This document shows, in pieces, positions 48,702-59,484 of a stretch of 64,000 nt of DNA; position 1 is the first letter of the stretch, and each line of letters begins with the position of its first letter. The stretch covers positions 84,129,121 to 84,193,120 of the forward strand of contig OY755244.1 of NCBI GenBank assembly GCA_963576725.1. The letters are read 5' to 3'. The notes beneath the pieces were generated by a model. That model saw only the letters and a list, made by a program, of their open reading frames with translations. It ran no database searches and was not told the DNA's origin. The DNA is from Azorinus chamasolen (lineage: Eukaryota > Mollusca > Bivalvia > Cardiida > Solecurtidae). The translations under genes and the position numbers were made by a program.

Positions 48702-49369
48702 TTACAAGAATGGCGTTAATTTCTGAAGAAGGGGTGTTGTGCCTGCATTTAACAAGTACGGGGGAACCATGCCCCTCTGGCAAGCGAATGGAGACCCTTG
48801 TGTAAAAATACTCTGTCTCGGGAAGTAGCCATGTGGCTGGGGCTGAAGGATCATCCCTGGCTGATAAATCGAGGGGCCACCAATAGTCGTCATATTAGGT
48901 GACGATGAAGGAGAACTAGACGAGCTCGGAGACTTCATATTCATGCCATCGTGCAGTTTGCGCATGTGTTTCTTAAGGTCAAAGTTTCGACAAAATCCTT
49001 TCGAGCAAATTGTGCACGTGTATGGTTTCTTGTCATTGTGTGTATGCATGTGAAATGTGAGGTTGTAGACCTGGTGGAACGCCTTGTTACATATGTTACA
49101 CTTGTACTGTTTCTCAGAGCTGTGAGTGAGTCTGTGATTCTTGTAGTTTCCCTTTTGGTGGAATCCCTTGCCGCAAAACTCACAGGTGAACGGCTTATAG
49201 TTGAGGTGAATGCGCATGTGCGTGTTCAGGGTGGAGCTCCGGTTAAACGCCTTTCCGCACGTGCTGCACTTGTGTGGCTTCTCTGAAGTGTGGATGATTT
49301 TGTGACGACATAATGTACTCGCCTGGCGGAATCCTTTGCCGCACACTTTGCATATAAATGGACGCGCCC
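48702..49369 (-). CDS. fezf: fezf last coding exon: zinc fingers 2-6 and C-terminus
   Basis: On the minus strand, ATTACATTACAG precedes 49369. The first two bases complete the Gly codon split from the upstream exon, giving [16 protein letters not shown]. The five C2H2 fingers have the FEZ signatures: [52 protein letters not shown] and [14 protein letters not shown]. First cysteines fall at about residues 299, 327, 355, 383 and 411 of a 514-residue protein. About 80 Ser/Pro-rich residues follow. FEZ proteins are DNA-binding, mostly repressing factors of anterior neural and sensory development (established for fly and vertebrates); the same role here is inferred. The stop TAA (48702-48704) overlaps AATAAA on the coding strand (48697-48702), which may or may not be used for polyadenylation. 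Confidence 0.95.
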
Positions 49370-50185
49370 CTGTAATGTAATATTAGCACGTGATAAGATC
49401 AGGAAATCATGTTTTATTATTGTCATATCAAATAAGCATTAAATCATTCCATTTTATTAAAATTACACCTTTTTAATCAGATTCGGGTCTTGGTTATGTC
49501 ATTTCAAACGTTACCACCGCCTTTTATTCTCCCGAAAAGACTCAATTTGTCGTATTTTGTAATCTGATATTCACTTCATTTGATATTCTCGAGAGTCGAA
49601 AATTGATCTGAGGATATCATTGAATGATTTGTAACAACCCGATCGTTACAAACGTGTCGGTGGCTTCAACACAAGTACAGACCTGTGGATAAGAGGACTA
49701 TCTAATGTTTAACATGGTAGATATGGCTTTTACCGCCTTAGCAAACAGTGCAGAACCAGATGAGACGATATCAGAAGAAGCCGTTTTATCCGGGTTTGCA
49801 TTGCTTGTTTAAGGAATACTATATACATTATTCTAGAGTTTCTACGATAACCAAACACGCCTGTGTATAAATGGCAATATATAAAGTGTTTTAATATATA
49901 ATCATGAATATCAAACAGGTGAAATGTAAGACAGTCAGGCTTCTCCTATGATTGATATGATTTGGAAGAAGTAAAAAGAGATCAAGTTGGATCAGCACCT
50001 CTCTTATTCACATCTCTGACCATTTGACTTATGTCATTTGTCTCAGCGATGGTCGCGTTATCTGTTGTAGAATGTAGCATCTGAATGTGTCTCAATAATT
50101 ATTATCCTGCATGGCAAATAATCTTGAAAAATGTTTGCTTCAGTTATCTTATGCTTCAAAATGCACGAGTAGTTTCTCAAAAATT

Positions 50186-50382
50186 ACATTTAACCATTCC
50201 CTCCATAAATACGCCGTCTGATAAGAGTCTGCTCTGTTTGTTCATGAAATAATATAAGATATTATACAGTATATGTGGCGGCCAAACATTCCTGGATTCA
50301 TGTGTCATTATAAAAAAATAAAGTTATCAACATCAATCGTGTTATTATTTCTTACATGAATTAAAATGGAGTAAAGGATTAA
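50186..50382 (-). mobile_element. A MITE (reverse), core reduced
   Basis: TTAACCATTCCCTCCATAAA, ACGCCGTCTGATAAGAGTCT, TTCATGTGTCATTATAAA, TGGAGTAAAGGATTAA. Confidence 0.75.
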
Positions 50383-50654
50383 AATTGCTGATTCTGAAAG
50401 TCGCCAATCGAGAGAAAACTCACGAAATATATTTTGCATTATGTTTTCTGTGTAGACCCAGATTGATTACCCTGGACAAACTGGATATTTGGTTCGCGGG
50501 GCTAATTTGGGTCTACACTGTCTGTCTCATCGGGAACCATGCTGTATGACATTAATTTTTAAAATTGATCAGGCAATATTTTTTCACAACTGGTTAAGAG
50601 TTAAGTATTCGACACAGTCTCCCCTTTCCAGTAGTATATGCAGTTAAGGAATGA

Positions 50655-50758
50655 AAATCGTTTTACCAGGGTGGGTGATGTCCTGCATAAAGCCACCATC
50701 TGTCTTAAAGACCGACACTAATACTATTTTGAACATCCGGTTAGAGGGGTTTTTACTG
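50655..50758. mobile_element. C right half
   Basis: GTCCTGCATAAAGCCACCAT, CTGTCTTAAAGACCGAC and the tip TAGAGGGGTTTTTACTG before TA. Confidence 0.7.
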
Positions 50759-51474
50759 TACTAATAGAATTTAATTCAGACCACTGGACGAGCAATTGAA
50801 TAATCGACATATGTCCATAATTCTTATCTATCAAAATCGAATCATAAAAAATAATTTATAGAAAATAATGTCGATTACCGTATCAAAATATCGATAACAG
50901 TATAAAAAATATCGTCGTCGGTTGCATTTTTAATGATCCGTTGTCAGTTTTATCTTGCCTGGCAGAGTGAATTAATTTTTTTTCAGATAAAAAATCACCA
51001 TAGTCTTGATGGAATTGGATTTTGAAAGATACTCCAAAATATTATATGAGAGAAGATATGTTTCGGTTATTTAAATGTAACAACGTTTCAAGATTATACA
51101 ATGTCCTCTTTCGTTAATTTTTAAACAAAAAAATTATTGAGTTTATCTAAAACGTATTGGGACGTGTAGGATAATACTAAATTGAAAAACTGCATTAGGG
51201 CTGTATTAAAATGCTCTAATAGCAGAATTCTTAATATAATTATTAATTATCAATACAGATGTTTAATGAAATTTCAAAAGGGAAACTGGAATTAATAATA
51301 TTTATTTATCCTCTTATTTAGTTCAGGCTCTTTTAAAGGTGTTTGTTCCAAGAAATATAATCAGAATTTTGTAATTATTAAATACATATTTACAAAATGA
51401 TGTTATTGCTAACACATTTCATACTACGTTCATGGATGCATTTAAGTAAAATCTAAATAATTAACCAATACCCC

Positions 51475-51560
51475 GACCCGATTCACATTTGCAAAGAGTT
51501 TGGATCCTGATGAGACATCGAGCTCGTCGTCTAAACATGAGTCAAGCAGTTTGATACTCG
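51475..51560. mobile_element. D fragment
   Basis: AGAGTTTGGATCCTGATGAG, ACATCGAGCTCGTCGTC, then CAGTTTGATACTCGGTTAA. Confidence 0.65.
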
Positions 51561-52279
51561 GTTAATAAGTTCTCAAAAGTTTGATCGAATCGGAAGTAGT
51601 CATTATTGCCCCAGATCTAAATTTGAACAGACCTTATTCCTTTTCTCAGCGAGATAAGAGTTGATGCTTATGTTGGTTATTGCTTGATAATATGGACCGG
51701 ATCCTCGAGACAGTTATAGTTTAGAACACGTATTTGAGCTCTTCAGTGGTGTTTTAACTTTCCTATATTAAAATCGTAAACTGTTGGTGTTCGAGCATCG
51801 ATGGTTTCTGCGTTTATAAATCCGACGATTACACACATTAAATAAGTTAAATAGAACATTATAATAAAACCTATCAAACATTAGTTTAATTGTAATATTA
51901 TTTTGACTGAATGAAAAATTAGTTTCTTTTATTAAAATAAAATAGTTTAGAAACAGTCTCGGAGTGTTAAGTGAAGATTTTGAAAATGTGTATAGTTTGT
52001 AAAGAATATTAATATTACGACCAAACTTATGATAAGTTCTAATTTCAAACTGTCGCTACTTCTATAGCCGACATTATCGCACTTTAACGTGTGCAACAAT
52101 TTGGCTAACTTAGTACCACAGAAATAATCGTAAATTCTAACAAACGACCATCGCAAAATCCAGGTGCGATCGGCGTATGTCAGATCTTACGATAATTTCC
52201 CTGAGAGAAATACATACCGTAGTTATCTAGCTAACACTGCAGACCTCCATATCACAACTACTCAAAGGTCTTTTATATA

Positions 52280-52450
52280 TCACCGCATAAATATTCAGGT
52301 AAGAAATGATGACACCAGACTATGGAACATATTTTTTTATAATGGCACATGAACACAATATCTTTTTAGCCAGTGCAAAAATCTATAGAATTAATCAGGT
52401 CTATATAATTCCATAAGCAGACAGAGCAGACCCTGTGACAAAAAGCGTTT
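52280..52450 (+). mobile_element. A fragment (left and middle)
   Basis: CATAAATATTCAGGTAAGAA, GGCACATGAACACAATATC, CAGACAGAGCAGACCCTG; the right hairpin arm is deleted. Confidence 0.65.
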
Positions 52451-52469
52451 CTATTAGAGACAAGAATAA

Positions 52470-52610
52470 GGCAAGCTGACGCTTAATGCAGGATGAAAAG
52501 TCTAGAACATTTCTGCATTACTTTAGGTCTGCGTTAAGCACTTATTTGCGCCTCAAAGACACCCGTATTTGTTCATTAAGTGCTCGCTACAGAGATGATT
52601 TATTGTTCAT
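52470..52610. mobile_element. C MITE, decayed
   Basis: AGCTGACGCTTAATGCAGGA, TTTCTGCATTACTTTAGGTC, TGCGTTAAGCACTTATTTGC, weak right tip GAGATGATTTATTG. Confidence 0.65.
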
Positions 52611-52889
52611 TATTGCCGTAATTGTCCGAATAATGACTGAATTATACAAACTATCACCATGAGTGAAAAAGAATACCATTCTTCACAACGATGCTCCCTA
52701 TAGCTATATTTACACCCCTCTGTTAGCTAATAGATGTATAGATTTATTTTATTTTAAATAAATAATTAAATAAAGCAAACAAACTGACTACAGATATTTC
52801 TAATTGTCATTCCTGACCGAGAACTGCATTCACACATTACACTGCTGTGAAAGAATATGTCTGCTCGACTTTGGAACTGGAACAATTTG

Positions 52890-53000
52890 ACTAGTTCTGA
52901 GAGAGTGTCAAACAGCTTGAAACCTAATAAGAAGCCATGTTATTTTACTTGCAGATCCAACTGTTGGCAAATACAAGTCAGGCTGTGAATTGTTGGATAA
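52890..53000. mobile_element. D fragment, diverged
   Basis: GTGTCAAACAGCTTGAAACC, GCAGATCCAACTGTTGGCA, AATACAAGTCAGGC. Confidence 0.5.
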
Positions 53001-53029
53001 GGGTTATTTATAGTGGCAGAGCTACAAAT

Positions 53030-53185
53030 AAAGGTGCGTACCCCAATGTTAAAATCGTCTTTTCTCCACCAATCCCTATACTGTGACTACTCTTTAGAAT
53101 CGTCTCGAAGAGACGATTCTAAAGAGTGGTCACAGTATAGGCTTTGGTGGAGAAATAAATAAGCTATTCTTGAAAATGTTTAAAT
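53030..53185. mobile_element. F MITE with perfect core hairpin
   Basis: TTTTCTCCACCAATCCCTAT, ACTGTGACTACTCTTTAGAA, TCGTCTCGAAGAGACGA and the inverted copy through GGCTTTGGTGGAGAA. The stem is about 47 bp per arm with few mismatches. Confidence 0.88.
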
Positions 53186-53472
53186 TTACTTATCTTATCA
53201 TTAAGACATGTTCTGTTATTAAGAACTCGGAGTGACAAAGTGTGAAGACATTAACAGATGACTTCATGATGAACTTTGCAAACGTTTTCGATTACGATGA
53301 GAACCACCAGAGCCCAAATTGTTTGACACTATAATTATACTTTAAAAACAGGTCTGCAAGACTGCTTCGAAATCTGGAATATATATTATATGACGACGAA
53401 AATTTTCAAAGCATACACGCATTTCTTAAGCTTACGGACTTTCGGATTTAAAATATTTTCGTGGTGACTTAC

Positions 53473-54372
53473 CTGTATGAACAGGCATGTGTCTGGTCAG
53501 GTTGTAATGGGCGTTAAAGAGCTTTCCACACTCTGGACATGAAAATGACTTCTGTGTTTTACTGCTCACTGTCTTTGTCTTGTTGCACGCCGGTGACACA
53601 ATACTTGTAGTATCGTAAGCTTTAATATCGTCCACGCTAGGCGATTTTGCCGGAGAGCGTCCTTGAACAATCTTAGCCTCATCTACTGGCTTATTCTCTC
53701 TTTGTTTAATACTTTCTTTAATGTTTTCGTCGCTCACGTGCAGTTTATTATGTATTTTTGTGTCTCTATCAGCGCTGTGTATTTCATGACCGTTTTCAAT
53801 TGCGTCGTGGCTTGAGAAATATTTTGAATGCGAGTGTTTCTGTAAATCATTTGCGGGTTCTCTGTCTTTTTGCACATTCGGCCACTGTTGGAACATAGAA
53901 ATGTTCTGCAGTACCTGGTTTCTGTAGTCTTCTGCGGTCATCCGTCCGAACATGAATGCCGGGTGCAAGTACGAAATGGCGTTCATGTTATAATCGTACA
54001 TGTCCCGGCCCACCTGGGGCAGCACATGACCCCTTTGGAGTTCCGTCTTCAAGAACGCCATCGCAGCATTCTGGTATCTCGCCGCCAACAGTGACTGTTG
54101 TTTGGATGCCTCTCTTTCAGGCAAACCCCTGTATGTCTTTTTCACTGGCTGGAAACTGCTTTTAGTACATTCCATATCATGAAGTTCTTTCTCAGATATT
54201 TTCAGTTCTTCGCATTTATCAGATACAATACTTTCAGATAAGTTTGCACACTTTTCATCACTTCCCATACCCATAATTTTGTCAATAGAAAATGTCAGGG
54301 CTGGCTTTCCCATTGCTGAGATCTTTACCTCTCCTTGGCGGTAATCCATATTCAGATGTCTTAATTATATAC
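53473..54372 (-). CDS. fezf: fezf first coding exon: Eh1 motif, linker and zinc finger 1
   Basis: Coding runs from ATG at 54347-54349 to 53473; 54350-54372 is 5' untranslated. The donor is CATACAG|GTAAGT, leaving one base of a split Gly codon. The N-terminus carries [10 protein letters not shown] (residues about 18-27), the Eh1-type Groucho-binding motif of FEZ proteins. A long low-complexity linker follows, with [14 protein letters not shown] near 133. Finger 1, [20 protein letters not shown], has its two cysteines at about 271 and 274 and histidines at 287 and 291. The intron right after HTG and before the remaining fingers, with exact phase match to 49369, supports one gene. The total product is 514 residues, in the usual size range. 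A second Met at residue 13 also precedes Eh1; I chose the first because the frame opens there after the acceptor. Confidence 0.95.
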
Positions 54373-55155
54373 CTGAAATTATAACAGAATAAATCTATGA
54401 GTTTGGAAACGAAATTTTACAATTTTGGAGACAACTACAATTCGTTTAGGCAATATACAAGGCAGAAGCTAGGCTATTAAATATATTATAGTCAGACATT
54501 ACTAATGTACGGTTGGGTTAAGATGCATGCATACTTTGACTTAATCATACATAGGTAGAAACGCAATAAGTCTAACTATCTGTTTACTAATGAATAAGAT
54601 AAGATAAGATTATAGTTTAATGAATATTAAAGAAACAATGGAATCAGGAATATTAATTGAACGACTTTTATAGTCACATGAGCAAGGGAATTTTGGGAAC
54701 TGGCAAAAACTATAGTATCAGATTTATATTGTTCAATAAGCAGACAGAGAAGACCCTGATCAAACGGCTTTTACATGAACCATCTGATCTTGGTCTATTC
54801 TGTTTGCAAAGGCATTAAAATGCGTATATATGGAGTAAAAGGTTAATACAATCGCGTGACAAATTAAAATGTCAACTTGAATAAGATGAATAAATATACT
54901 ATTGTTCATTAAAATATGTTTTTTAATAGTTATTAAAGTAGCAAGATGGTCGAAGCATGAATGAAAAATATCTATAAAATTGTTTCAATTCAATAATACC
55001 ATTTTATCCAAATAATACTTAAAAAGAAACTCAGTGAATTTATTTTTGAATATATCTATAAATTGCGTTCAATTTTTATAAATCCCACTTTACTAAAAAT
55101 TATTAGACATAGAAATAGTTTCATGAAACATATACCAGTATAATTATCAACTTAC
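54373..55155 (-). other. probable fezf 5'-UTR intron
   Basis: On the minus strand AAG|GTAAGTT at 55156/55155 is a strong donor, and TTATAATTTCAG|G at 54373/54372 is a strong acceptor just upstream of the ATG. No coding frame joins across, so this would be an intron in the untranslated leader. It carries a full A element (54612-54846). Confidence 0.5.
54612..54846 (+). mobile_element. A MITE in the fezf leader intron
   Basis: TTTAATGAATATTAAAGAAA, GAGCAAGGGAATTTTGGGAA, core AGACCCTGATCAAACGGCTT, right tip GAGTAAAAGGTTAA. Confidence 0.8.
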
Positions 55156-55520
55156 CTTATTATCAGGACAAACAGTGTCATTCAAACTCTAACAATAAAT
55201 ATAGCTTATGGTATCTCCATATCGAATGCTCCAACAAAACTGACTTGAAAAGCAGTAAGCGCGCCTAAATGTAAACACGAAATATCATTTCATCATAATT
55301 AAGTGACGGCCAGTGCCCATTCAAAAGTGTCAAGTTAAATTTTCCTTTTCAAAAAGGACACAAAACGCCCTAACTACATATTAAACTCATGCTCGTTAAA
55401 TCCGACCAATCACACCGTTTGGTAATCTGAAAGCCGGTTGCTGCTAGTCTCCGCCTCCACCAATCAGAATTGAGCACTTACTCGATAATTCGTCCTTACT
55501 GCTGGATCTCACCACTTGGA
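55156..55520 (-). promoter_or_regulatory. candidate fezf leader exon and promoter
   Basis: Upstream of the donor at 55156 the sequence is free of repeats. Two CCAAT boxes on the plus strand (55406-55410 in GACCAATCACACC, 55460-55464 in CACCAATCAGAAT) lie 54 bp apart beside CTCCGCCTCC, a GC-rich box. No TATA box is evident. This is a plausible CCAAT-driven promoter for fezf; the start site is not determined. Confidence 0.4.
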
Positions 55521-55614
55521 CGGTGTTTTATCATTATCGGATCAGTTTTATCAAGTATAACTTGCTAATGAAGTCAGACTGAATAACCGTGACTAAAAAC
55601 CGCATTCTGTATTA

Positions 55615-55890
55615 ACTCATTACGTGATAGAGACGTCATTTCACGCCTTTGAAAACAGAGCAGACCCATATCAGGCGGCTCCTGTGGAAGCCGTCTAATC
55701 AGGGTATGCTCTGCTTGTTTATGGAATTATATACAGACCTGATTCTACATTTTCAGCCAAAGCAAATAAACAAAAAACAAAAAAACAAAACAAACGAACG
55801 AACAAACAAATTCTGTTCTCAATATTCAGCTAATAAATATTCATGATGTCAGTTTCGCATTAATATTCATGTTCGAGGGAATGCGTTAGG
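55615..55890 (-). mobile_element. A MITE (reverse) with A-rich insertion
   Basis: TTAACTCATTACGTGATAGA, GAGCAGACCCATATCAGGCG, GAAGCCGTCTAATCAGGG, GATTCTACATTTTCAGCC. An AAACAAAC-rich stretch follows (55764-55810), then CTAATAAATATTCATGATG. Confidence 0.75.
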
Positions 55891-56159
55891 AACGGAGAAT
55901 AATCTAGTTTGATAATTTCAGCATTAATCCTCGGAACTAGAAATAATGAAACGATGAATTGAATTCCAAATAATTTTAGTTTTTGCTCAAAAGGATTAAT
56001 TCTGCCGTCTTCTTGTCAACGGTTCGCTGATCACTCTGACATCACTTTGTTGTTCAAAGAGAAAAAAACACTTGAGACATGTAAATACTTGAACATTCTA
56101 TTGATATGTTCGCCTCAAAGCGTTTAGCATCTGTATCAGGTCAGTAAATAGAAGTAAAA

Positions 56160-56450
56160 CTTGACACCTTTCCGTAGCAATCTAATATTCACCGTCCAAG
56201 GATGCTCAGCGGGCCACTGAGGTTGTCTATTGTTCACTTTGCTTGCAGTGTGAGCTGAAAATGCTGAGAGCAAGCCAAGTTTCAGAAGAGGAGGTGAGAC
56301 GGACGAGGAGGTTACGACGGATGCTGGGGATTCGGCCTACAGCAACACAGAAAACAAAGCCCAACCATCACAATAGCACAGGAGGGGGGCCTCTAATTGA
56401 CAGCTCCTCTCAAAAGGGCAGCGTAAAATTTACACCCGAATGAAGTACTA
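56160..56450 (+). other. GC-richer segment, possible orphan exon or non-coding element
   Basis: CACTTTGCTTGCAG at 56236-56249 resembles an acceptor, followed by an open frame of about 66 codons rich in Arg and Glu (SEEEVRRTRRLRRMLG) and an internal GAG|GTGAGA donor-like site. No domain recognised and no partner exon found. It could equally be a regulatory element near fezf. Confidence 0.25.
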
Positions 56451-56860
56451 TTATAACCTTGCTCATTTTGTCAATTGAAACGAACATCCGTAGCCCTCAA
56501 GAAAAATTGCCACAGTTTAATTTGTTTGAATTATAAGCTTTACATTTTCGTCATCAGTCAAAAGGTGACAAATTGTGAAGCACAGATCCTAGAATTTCGC
56601 AATTGCTCCTGTCAAATAAAATCTCGACTGTGGTGAAGATGTGCTCATTAAAATACAAGACCTATTAGCATTTCTTCTAACTTTGTCACTTTATAACCGA
56701 ATTGAATACATTGCAAAACCCAACCTTTACATCATTTAAAAGGAACGGGATTTATGCTTGGAGATATTTTCTGCGGGATGTCCTTTATTTGTACATTCGC
56801 TCGTGTTAGGTAAACTGTATTCTGACTGATATATGAGTCGCGCAACGCCTCGAGAAAACG
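56450..56860. other. no gene recognised
   Basis: Unassigned single-copy sequence between the GC-richer segment and a C4 element. Confidence 0.5.
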
Positions 56861-56866
56861 CGTACA

Positions 56867-57038
56867 CATAATAAAACCCATCTAAAGCGACTACTGTATA
56901 AATAAACATAAGTGTCTTTAAAGCAAGTGTCTGCTTAATGCATGTTGAAAGGAATGCAGAAAGCTCCTGTAGGAGCTTTCTGCATTACATTCGTCATGCA
57001 TTATGTCATTTGGTGATCTGTTTAGAGGTGTTTTACTG
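56867..57038. mobile_element. C4 MITE
   Basis: AATAAAACCCATCTAAAGCG at the left and GTTTAGAGGTGTTTTACTG at the right. Hairpin GGAATGCAGAAAGCTCCTGT with its inverted copy. Confidence 0.8.
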
Positions 57039-57049
57039 TACCCTGTTTG

Positions 57050-57355
57050 CCAAGGATCTGCTAGACATTATTACCAGATTTTTGACAAGCAGTGTTGACT
57101 GACGCGGCACTTGATCTAGGTCTACAGTGTATCAAAGTCATGGAGACATATTTGTTCATGACGCGGCTCTATGTTTTAGCATCTCTCTTCCATTATTAGA
57201 CGAGTTCGGTCTGAAATAAATTATATCCACTGTTTGGAAGATGTTGTCTATGGATCTATATTGACCCAATATTAACCCACTAATGCTATTGTATCGCTTA
57301 CTAAGGGCATAGGCAAAGTATGCCTGCCCACACGAACTGTACACATCCAATAAAT
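57050..57355. other. no gene recognised
   Basis: Single-copy sequence; K-like GATCTAGGTCTACAGTG near 57113 only. Confidence 0.45.
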
Positions 57356-57357
57356 AT

Positions 57358-57587
57358 ACGACAAACCCCTCTAACATGATCACTTTATGATTAAACATAG
57401 CTATCTATAACAGAAAGTGGTTGCTATAACAGAAAGTGGTTGCTTGATGCAGGACGAAAGTAATGCAGAAAGCTCCCGTTGAAGTTTTCTGCATAACTTT
57501 CATCCTGCATTAAACTTACACCTGCCTTTAACACCAAACACTATACATACACCTCCTTTTGGTCATTGCATTAGATAAGTTTTACTG
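57358..57587. mobile_element. C4 MITE with duplicated 22-bp arm segment
   Basis: ACAAACCCCTCTAACATG to AGATAAGTTTTACTG. CTATAACAGAAAGTGGTTGC is doubled in tandem near 57404-57450. Core GGACGAAAGTAATGCAGAAA. Confidence 0.8.
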
Positions 57588-57589
57588 TA

Positions 57590-57713
57590 GGTGTCTATAA
57601 CAGAGCGTGACTGTTTAACGCAGGATGAAAGAAATGCAGAAAGCTCCTACAGTATGCCTATAACAACCAGAATTATATCCCTATTAAATGGTGGATGCAC
57701 TATAGTTTTACTG
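57590..57713. mobile_element. C fragment sharing an end with the previous copy
   Basis: TAACAGAGCGTGACTGTTTA, ACGCAGGATGAAAGAAATGC, AGAAAGCTCCTACAG, right tip ACTATAGTTTTACTG. Confidence 0.7.
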
Positions 57714-57747
57714 TATTGTAATATAGAATCAGGCATTTAATTAACTA

Positions 57748-57845
57748 CAGTAAACTCTCTCTAAAGCGACCAATTTATGAATAAAGACAATCGTCTTAAA
57801 AACCAAGTGGTTGCTTAATGCAGGACGAAAAACATTACCCACCAT
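57748..57845. mobile_element. C4 left half
   Basis: CAGTAAACTCTCTCTAAAGC, GACCAATTTATGAATAAAGA, GTGGTTGCTTAATGCAGGAC, then lost. Confidence 0.7.
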
Positions 57846-57909
57846 TGACCTATACACCGCTGTAAAAAAATACTGGCTGCTCAAAGTTGGATCTATTCAA
57901 TTTTGAATA

Positions 57910-58153
57910 CAGTAAAACCGCTCTATAACGGCCTCTAAATTACATACAGTAAAACCTCTCTATAACGGCCTCTAAATTAAATTCAGTAAAACCTCTCTAT
58001 AACGGCCTCTAAATTAAACACAATAAAACCTCTCTATAACGTAAAACCTCTCTATAACGGCCTCTAAATTAAATACAGTAAAACCTCTCTATAACGGCCT
58101 CTAAATTACATATATACAGTAAAACCTCTCTATAACGGCCTCTAAATTACATA
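57910..58153 (+). repeat. tandem array of C3 left ends (37-bp units, 7 copies)
   Basis: CAGTAAAACCTCTCTATAAC followed by GGCCTCTAAATTACATA repeats at 57910, 57947, 57984, 58021 (CAATAAAACC), about 58040 (shortened), 58076 and 58117. The eighth copy at 58154 is the left end of the complete C3 element that follows. Confidence 0.93.
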
Positions 58154-58360
58154 CAGTAAAACCTCTCTATAACGGCCTCTAAATTACATCAAGTATTTTG
58201 TGTTAACGGCAGATGACTGCTTAAAGCAAAGTGAAAGTCAAACAGAACTCTCCTATAGGAGCGTTCTGTTTTACTTTCACCTTGCTAATTTAAGCAGTCA
58301 CCTGCCCTAAAAACCAACTAATTAACACAATTGTGTGGCCGTTATAGAGAGGTTTTACTG
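58154..58360. mobile_element. C3 MITE, complete (207 bp)
   Basis: CAGTAAAACCTCTCTATAAC and the complement GTTATAGAGAGGTTTTACTG are an exact 20-bp inverted repeat. Core GCTTAAAGCAAAGTGAAAGT, TCCTATAGGAGCGTTCTG. Confidence 0.93.
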
Positions 58361-58394
58361 TATTTCCGGTTCGATTAACCTTTTGAGAAACGAT

Positions 58395-58500
58395 TGATCC
58401 AGTGTCAAACAGCTGGATCCTGATGAGACGTCGAATTACTTGACGTCTAGATACCTGGCGTCTCATCTGGATCTAAGCTGTTTGCAAATGCGAGTCAGAT
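58395..58500. mobile_element. D MITE core
   Basis: GTGTCAAACAGCTGGATCCT, GATGAGACGTCGAATTACTT, GACGTCTAGATACCTGGCG, TCTCATCTGGATCTAAGC. The loop is enlarged by a duplicated GACGTC. Confidence 0.8.
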
Positions 58501-58639
58501 CGCAGAAAGCGGGGTCCGGGTGAATTGTACGGCTCGTATATTTATGTCGACGTTACCCATCAAATCACTGAGTTCAAATCTTGACCTTTTCTATCGACAT
58601 TTATCATTTACGGTAAAACCTGACCGCATAGTGATTAAG

Positions 58640-58813
58640 CATAGGAGTATAAAAACTGCTTAGCATGATTGCAGGAACTGTAGACTCAGATCTGTATAAT
58701 TTTATATGCAAACAAAGTAGATACTATCAGATGGCTCCTACATGAGCCGTTTGATCTGGGTGTACTCTGTTTGTAAAAGCGATAAAAGACGTATCAATGG
58801 AGTAAATGATTAA
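58640..58813 (+). mobile_element. A copy inserted at a C-element TTAA
   Basis: TAGATACTATCAGATGGCTC, CTACATGAGCCGTTTGATCT, right tip GGAGTAAATGATTAA. The final TTAA (58810-58813) runs straight into TGCAGGCCAAAAGTAATGC. Confidence 0.75.
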
Positions 58814-58915
58814 TGCAGGCCAAAAGTAATGCAGTAAGATCCTTGCGGGAGAATTTGGTAATGCTTTTATCCTGCATCTAGCTTCAAGCTGCATTAGAGA
58901 CACAGAAGTACGTTT
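58813..58915. mobile_element. C right half after the A insertion
   Basis: TTAATGCAGGCCAAAAGTAA, AGATCCTTGCGGGAGAAT, TTTATCCTGCATCTAGC. The mutated hairpin shows it is old. Confidence 0.7.
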
Positions 58916-58929
58916 CCTTTAACAGTAGC

Positions 58930-59143
58930 TTAACCTTTAGCGTGCTACGGGCGGATGAGTGAATACATCTGTAAACAGTTTGGATCCAGATGAGACGCCG
59001 AGTAACTCTGTGTCTCATAAGGATCCAAACTGTTTAACACTCTGATTGCATTTTGCTAGAAAAAATAATTATTGTATGAATTTTGAAAATGTAGTATATG
59101 AAAATTTCTGTAAAATAATTTACTCAGCAGGCTAAACCTTAAG
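58930..59143. mobile_element. D MITE, full length (214 bp)
   Basis: TTAACCTTTAGCGTGCT and AGCAGGCTAAACCTTAA tips. It matches 31296-31502 on the opposite strand, including GGGCGGATGAGTGAATAC. Confidence 0.9.
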
Positions 59144-59171
59144 ACATGTTATATTTATTTATTACTGAACA

Positions 59172-59482
59172 GTTCCTTGACCTGATAAAGACGCCATTTC
59201 ACTCGAGTGAAAACAGACTAGATCCAGACCAGAGACCCCCTACAGGAGTAGAAGTTGTTTGATCTGGGTCTGCTAATGTATTGATATAGTAGGCATTGTT
59301 TTACAGTTCTGTCATTGCGAATCAGTGTCTGCTATGTTTGCATATGAATTAATATAAATCTGATTCTACATTTTCTGTCTTGGCACAAAATCCTGATTTT
59401 ATATGTCATATTTAAAAATCAGCTAAATGATATTGATGGTGTCTTTATTTCTTTCATGAATATTGATGGAGTAAAGCGTTAA
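59172..59482 (-). mobile_element. A MITE (reverse) with internal duplication
   Basis: CCTGATAAAGACGCCATTTC, CTAGATCCAGACCAGAGACC, TTGATCTGGGTCTGCTAATG, then a second GTGTCTGCTATGTTTGCATA, ATGAATATTGATGGAGTAAA and GCGTTAA. Confidence 0.75.
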
Positions 59483-59484
59483 GT

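Larger units (their letters stand above)
49370..53472 (-). other. fezf intron (4.1 kb)
   Basis: Runs from the GTAAGT donor below 53473 to the CAG acceptor above 49369. It contains K-like remnants (49735-49810, 50450-50540), a reverse A copy, C, D and F elements, and two AT-rich single-copy stretches (49810-50180 and 50770-52260) with no gene recognised. Minus- and plus-strand frames of 62-69 codons here show no domain. Confidence 0.85.

Noticed and set aside
48941..49286. Frames of 80 and 111 codons overlapping the zinc-finger exon on both strands
   Set aside because: Shadows of the fezf exon, whose frame matches a known family across six fingers and a splice junction.
53870..54165. Plus-strand frames of 74 and 69 codons over the fezf first coding exon
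   Set aside because: Antisense shadows of the GC-richer coding exon.
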